Part shown: positions 61,077 to 64,000 of the stretch, in pieces
Numbering within the stretch: the stretch's first letter is position 1
Layout: each line of letters starts with the position of its first letter
NCBI RefSeq assembly: GCF_001017435.1
Contig: NZ_CP011371.1
Location: 3,534,001 to 3,598,000, forward strand
Direction: 5' to 3'
Source of the DNA: Caldimonas brevitalea
GTDB taxonomy: Bacteria > Pseudomonadota > Gammaproteobacteria > Burkholderiales > Burkholderiaceae_C
Length of the DNA: 64,000 nt
Made by a program: the position numbers and the translations under genes
Notes under the pieces: model-generated
What the model was told of the DNA's origin: nothing
What the model saw: the letters and a program-made list of their open reading frames with translations, nothing else
Database searches by the model: none

Positions 61077-62846
61077 ATGCTCCGTGCTGTCTCGCTATGC
61101 CTCTCCCTCCTCGGTCTGACCTTCGCCGCGCAGGCGGCGAACGGACCGCTGACCACCGTCGCCGAACGCTCCGGCTTTCAGCGCACCGGGCGCTATGACG
61201 AAGTGCTGACCTTGTGCAAGTCTTTCGAGCGCGCCTATCCGAGGTTCGTGCGCTGCACCGAGTTCGGCCGCACGCCTGAAGGGCGCCCGATGGTGGCGCT
61301 GGTGGCATCGCGCACCGGCGCCCTTGACGCCGACGCGGCGCGCAAGCGCGGCTGGCCGGTAGTGCTGATGCAAGGCGGCATCCATGCCGGCGAGATCGAC
61401 GGCAAGGACGCCGGCTTCCTGGCGCTGCGCGAAGTGCTCGAGGGCCGCGCCGCACCGGGCGCGCTCGACCGGCAGGTGTGGGTCTTCGTGCCGGTCTTCA
61501 ACGTCGACGGGCACGAGCGCTTCGGGCGCTGGATGCGGCCGAACCAGCGCGGCCCCGAGGAAATGGGCTGGCGCACGACGGCACAGAACTACAACCTCAA
61601 CCGCGACTACGCCAAGGCGGACGCACCCGAGATGCAGGCCATGCTGGCACTGGTCAACCGCTGGGACCCGCTCGCCTATATCGACCTGCACGTGACCGAC
61701 GGCGCGAAGTTCGAGCACGACATCGCGATCCAGGTGGAGCCGGTCTACGCGGGTGATGCCGAGCTGCGCAAGGCTGGCCTCGCGCTGCGCGACGCGGTGA
61801 TCGCCGACCTCGCCGCCCAGGGCTCGTTGCCGCTGCCCTTCTACCCGTCGTTCGACGTCGAGGACGACCCGTCCTCGGGCGTCACCGACTCAGTGGTGCC
61901 GCCACGCTATTCGACCGGCTACTTCCACTTGCGCAACCGCTTCGCGATGCTGGTCGAAACCCATTCCTGGAAGGACTACCCGACCCGCGTGAAGATCACC
62001 TACAACACCATCGTCTCGGTGTTGTCGCAGGTGGCGTCGCATGGCCGCGACTGGGCCCGCATCGCGGCAGAAGCCGACCAGCGCTCGACACGGCTGGCCG
62101 GGCAAGGCGTGGCGCTGGACTACAAGGCCACCGACAAGACCCGCACCGTCGACTTCCGCGGTTATGCCTATACCCGCACGCCGTCCGACATCTCGGGTGC
62201 CTTGATGACACGCTACGACGAGACCCGGCCGCAGATCTGGAAGCTGCCGCTGCGCGACGACGTGCAGCCGTCGCTCACCGTCAACGCGCCCGGCGCCGGC
62301 TACCTGGTGCCGGCGGCGCACGCCCGCGCGATCGGCGAGAAACTGCGCCAGCACGGCGTCAGCTTCCGCGAGCTGTCGCGCCCCGCCGACGCGGTTGCGG
62401 TGCAGGCGTTCCGCGCCGACAAGCGCACCTTTGGCGCGGACTCCAGCGAAGGCCACCAGCGCCTGACGGTCGAGGGCCGCTGGGCACCCGAGCAACGCCC
62501 GCTCGGCGCCGGCGCGCTGTTCGTACCGATCGCCCAGCCCAAGGCGCGTTTGGTGATGGCCCTGCTCGAACCGCAGGCCCCCGACTCGTTGCTGGCCTGG
62601 GGCGAGTTCAACACCGCGTTCGAGATGAAGGAATACATGGAGCCCTACGTCGCCGAAGAAGTCGCCCGCCAACAGCTGGCGGCGGACCCGGCGCTCGCGG
62701 CCGAGTTCAAGCGCAAGCTTGAAACCGACGCCGAGTTCGCGAAGAACCCGGCGGCCCGTCTCGAGTTCTTCTACCGGCGCCACCCGTCCTGGGACGAGCG
62801 CTTCAACCTGTACCCGGTGCTGCGGATCGAGACGCTGCCGCGCTGA
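61077..62846 (+). CDS. M14-family zinc carboxypeptidase, secreted
   Basis: 589 residues, signal peptide (SLCLSLLGLTFAAQA). Zinc ligands His103 and Glu106 (GGIHAGEIDG) and His205 (YIDLHVTDG); general base Glu294 in MLVETHSW. An additional C-terminal ~270 residues include a beta domain (LTVNAPGAGYLVPAA) and a helical tail. The M14 catalytic set is complete. Murein or peptide substrates are possible. ATG 61077 was chosen for the signal peptide; the frame is open far upstream but without signal. Confidence 0.9.
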   Translation: MLRAVSLCLSLLGLTFAAQAANGPLTTVAERSGFQRTGRYDEVLTLCKSFERAYPRFVRCTEFGRTPEGRPMVALVASRTGALDADAARKRGWPVVLMQGGIHAGEIDGKDAGFLALREVLEGRAAPGALDRQVWVFVPVFNVDGHERFGRWMRPNQRGPEEMGWRTTAQNYNLNRDYAKADAPEMQAMLALVNRWDPLAYIDLHVTDGAKFEHDIAIQVEPVYAGDAELRKAGLALRDAVIADLAAQGSLPLPFYPSFDVEDDPSSGVTDSVVPPRYSTGYFHLRNRFAMLVETHSWKDYPTRVKITYNTIVSVLSQVASHGRDWARIAAEADQRSTRLAGQGVALDYKATDKTRTVDFRGYAYTRTPSDISGALMTRYDETRPQIWKLPLRDDVQPSLTVNAPGAGYLVPAAHARAIGEKLRQHGVSFRELSRPADAVAVQAFRADKRTFGADSSEGHQRLTVEGRWAPEQRPLGAGALFVPIAQPKARLVMALLEPQAPDSLLAWGEFNTAFEMKEYMEPYVAEEVARQQLAADPALAAEFKRKLETDAEFAKNPAARLEFFYRRHPSWDERFNLYPVLRIETLPR

Positions 62847-62877
62847 AGCTAGTGGCGCCGGAAGAGCCGCGGGCAAC

Positions 62878-64000
62878 TCAGTTGCCAGTTCGCTCCGGCG
62901 TCGCTGCCCGGGCGTGTTCGGCACCGGCCTTCCCCACCGCCATCTGGCGCCACCAGTCCCAGCCCAACCGCGGTGCGTGCAGCGCGAGGCCTTCGCCCAT
63001 TTGAGGCGTCGCCAGGGCAACACCCTGCGCTTGCGCCAATGCCGTGATGCGCTCGAGCGGGTCGTCCCAGGTGTGCAGCGCGAGGTCGAAGGTGCCGTTG
63101 TGCACCGGCAGCAGCACCTTGCCCCGCAGGTCGAGGTGGGCCTGCAGCGTCTGCTCGGGCTGCATGTGCACATCGGGCCATTGCACGTCGTAGGCGCCCG
63201 TCTCGAGAAAGGTGACGTCGAAGGGTCCGTAGCGCTCGCCGATGCGGCGGAAGTCGGCGTGGTAGCCGGTGTCGCCGCTGAAGAAGAGCCGCAGGCCGCC
63301 GCCGAGGATGACCCACGACGCCCACAAGGTGCGGTTGCGGTCGTTGAGCGCGCGCCCGGAGAAATGCTGTGCGGGTGTCGCGACGAGTTCGACGCCCCCG
63401 AGCGACGTCGACTGCCACCAGTCGAGCTGCTGTACCTTCGCCGCGTCCACACCCCAGTCGACCAGCCGGTCGCCGACGCCCAGGGGCGTGACGAAGCGGG
63501 CCACCTTGGGCGCCAGTTGCAAGATCGCCGCGTGGTCGAGGTGATCGTAATGGTCGTGCGAGAGGATCACCGCCTCGATCGGTGGCAGCTGGTCGATCTC
63601 GATGGGCGGCGCGTGAAAGCGTTTCGGCCCCACCCACTGGAGCGGTGAGGCGCGCTCCGAGAACACCGGGTCGGTCAGCCAGAAGCGGCCGTCGAGCTTC
63701 AACAGCAGCGTCGAATGGCCCAGGCGGTACAAGCTGCCGTCCGAGGCGGCCAGCAATTGCGCAGTGGTGAGCGAGCGGACCGGAACCGGCTGTGCCGGCA
63801 CGGTGCCGGCCGGCTTGTCGAACGCAAAGCGCCACATGATCTCGAGGTTCTTTAGCAAGCCCGTCGGTTCATGGTTCACGACGTTGTGAAAGCGGCCGTC
63901 TCGCTGCTGCGGCGAGGCGGCATGGCGAGGCTCGACCGTGCTGCAAGAGCAAAGCGTCAGATAGGCCATGGTGCTGAGGACTCCGATGAGGGCCAGGCGG
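62878..64000 (-). CDS. MBL-fold metallohydrolase lipoprotein (5' end beyond window)
   Basis: The frame is open to the right edge and reads RLALIGVLSTMAYLTLCSCS upstream of and through ATG 63969. This looks like a lipoprotein signal with lipobox LCSC, so the start probably lies outside the window. The metallo-beta-lactamase motif SHDHYDHLDH is clear, with later metal ligands at AQHFSGR, SGDTGYH and LPVHNGT. The overall pattern (RLGHSTLLLKLDGRFWLTDPVF) is that of UlaG/NAPE-PLD-like hydrolases. Substrate unknown; convergent with the M14 gene. Confidence 0.88.
   Translation of the reverse strand, partial: RLALIGVLSTMAYLTLCSCSTVEPRHAASPQQRDGRFHNVVNHEPTGLLKNLEIMWRFAFDKPAGTVPAQPVPVRSLTTAQLLAASDGSLYRLGHSTLLLKLDGRFWLTDPVFSERASPLQWVGPKRFHAPPIEIDQLPPIEAVILSHDHYDHLDHAAILQLAPKVARFVTPLGVGDRLVDWGVDAAKVQQLDWWQSTSLGGVELVATPAQHFSGRALNDRNRTLWASWVILGGGLRLFFSGDTGYHADFRRIGERYGPFDVTFLETGAYDVQWPDVHMQPEQTLQAHLDLRGKVLLPVHNGTFDLALHTWDDPLERITALAQAQGVALATPQMGEGLALHAPRLGWDWWRQMAVGKAGAEHARAATPERTGN

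Overview
The window is GC-rich, gene-dense bacterial chromosome. Its content points to a betaproteobacterium of the order Burkholderiales: a glucokinase fused to a HexR-type regulator, a type II secretion operon, a PEP-CTERM protein, an NfeD/SPFH pair and a DUF2868/DUF3482 pair. This placement is inferred from gene content; no rRNA gene is present to confirm it. No prophage, transposase or CRISPR array was seen.

Layout. 1-5.5 kb: the 3' part of glk-hexR, a convergent class I basic amino-acid decarboxylase, and an nfeD-qmcA pair. 5.6-5.9 kb: tRNA-Ser(GGA) with its promoter and terminator. 5.9-15.1 kb: an accessory block on the minus strand. It holds a 2032-residue Rhs/YD-repeat protein with a distinct C-terminal tip and a translationally coupled small partner gene. 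It also holds two twin 87-residue secreted proteins, each carrying a single YD-repeat pair, with matching promoters, ribosome sites and a hairpin, and several small unknown genes. 15.15-25.2 kb: a compact type II secretion operon, gspE-F-G-H-I-J-L-M-(C/N-like)-D-K. A 63-bp triplicate repeat lies at the gspI/gspJ junction. 25.2-28.1 kb: a DUF3482 GTPase with its DUF2868 membrane partner. 28.3-32.0 kb: a TetR-controlled HlyD/ABC export operon with a perfect palindrome before the tetR gene. 32.1-38.8 kb: an iron-uptake locus comprising a PchR-like AraC regulator, a TonB receptor, a binding protein, a permease, an ATPase and a DUF2218 protein, with a Fur-like box. 38.9-40.3 kb: argG. 40.5-42.6 kb: a GbsR/MarR-type regulator and three small membrane or thiol-redox genes that share an operator-like motif.

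42.6-49.0 kb: the most unusual part, a five-gene, tightly overlapping minus-strand operon. It encodes an AfsA-type double-hotdog protein (the family that makes gamma-butyrolactone signal precursors), an isoprenylcysteine-methyltransferase-like membrane protein, an extended SDR that lacks the usual YxxxK, a PEP-synthase-like phosphotransferase and a UbiA-family prenyltransferase. This looks like a biosynthetic pathway for a small signal or phospholipid-like metabolite.

49.97-64 kb: a trehalose-synthase-like amylase with a cardiolipin-synthase-like enzyme, a PEP-CTERM protein, a ceramidase-like membrane protein, a prodomain-like protein next to an M12-type zinc protease with a ricin lectin domain, an MscS channel, an SDR dehydrogenase convergent with an SMP-30 lactonase, an M14 carboxypeptidase, and a metallo-beta-lactamase-fold lipoprotein that runs off the right edge.

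How the parts may connect: the type II machinery is a plausible export route for the signal-peptide-bearing proteases. The iron locus and the ABC export locus each carry their own regulator. The AfsA-type operon stands alone, with no butyrolactone receptor gene beside it.
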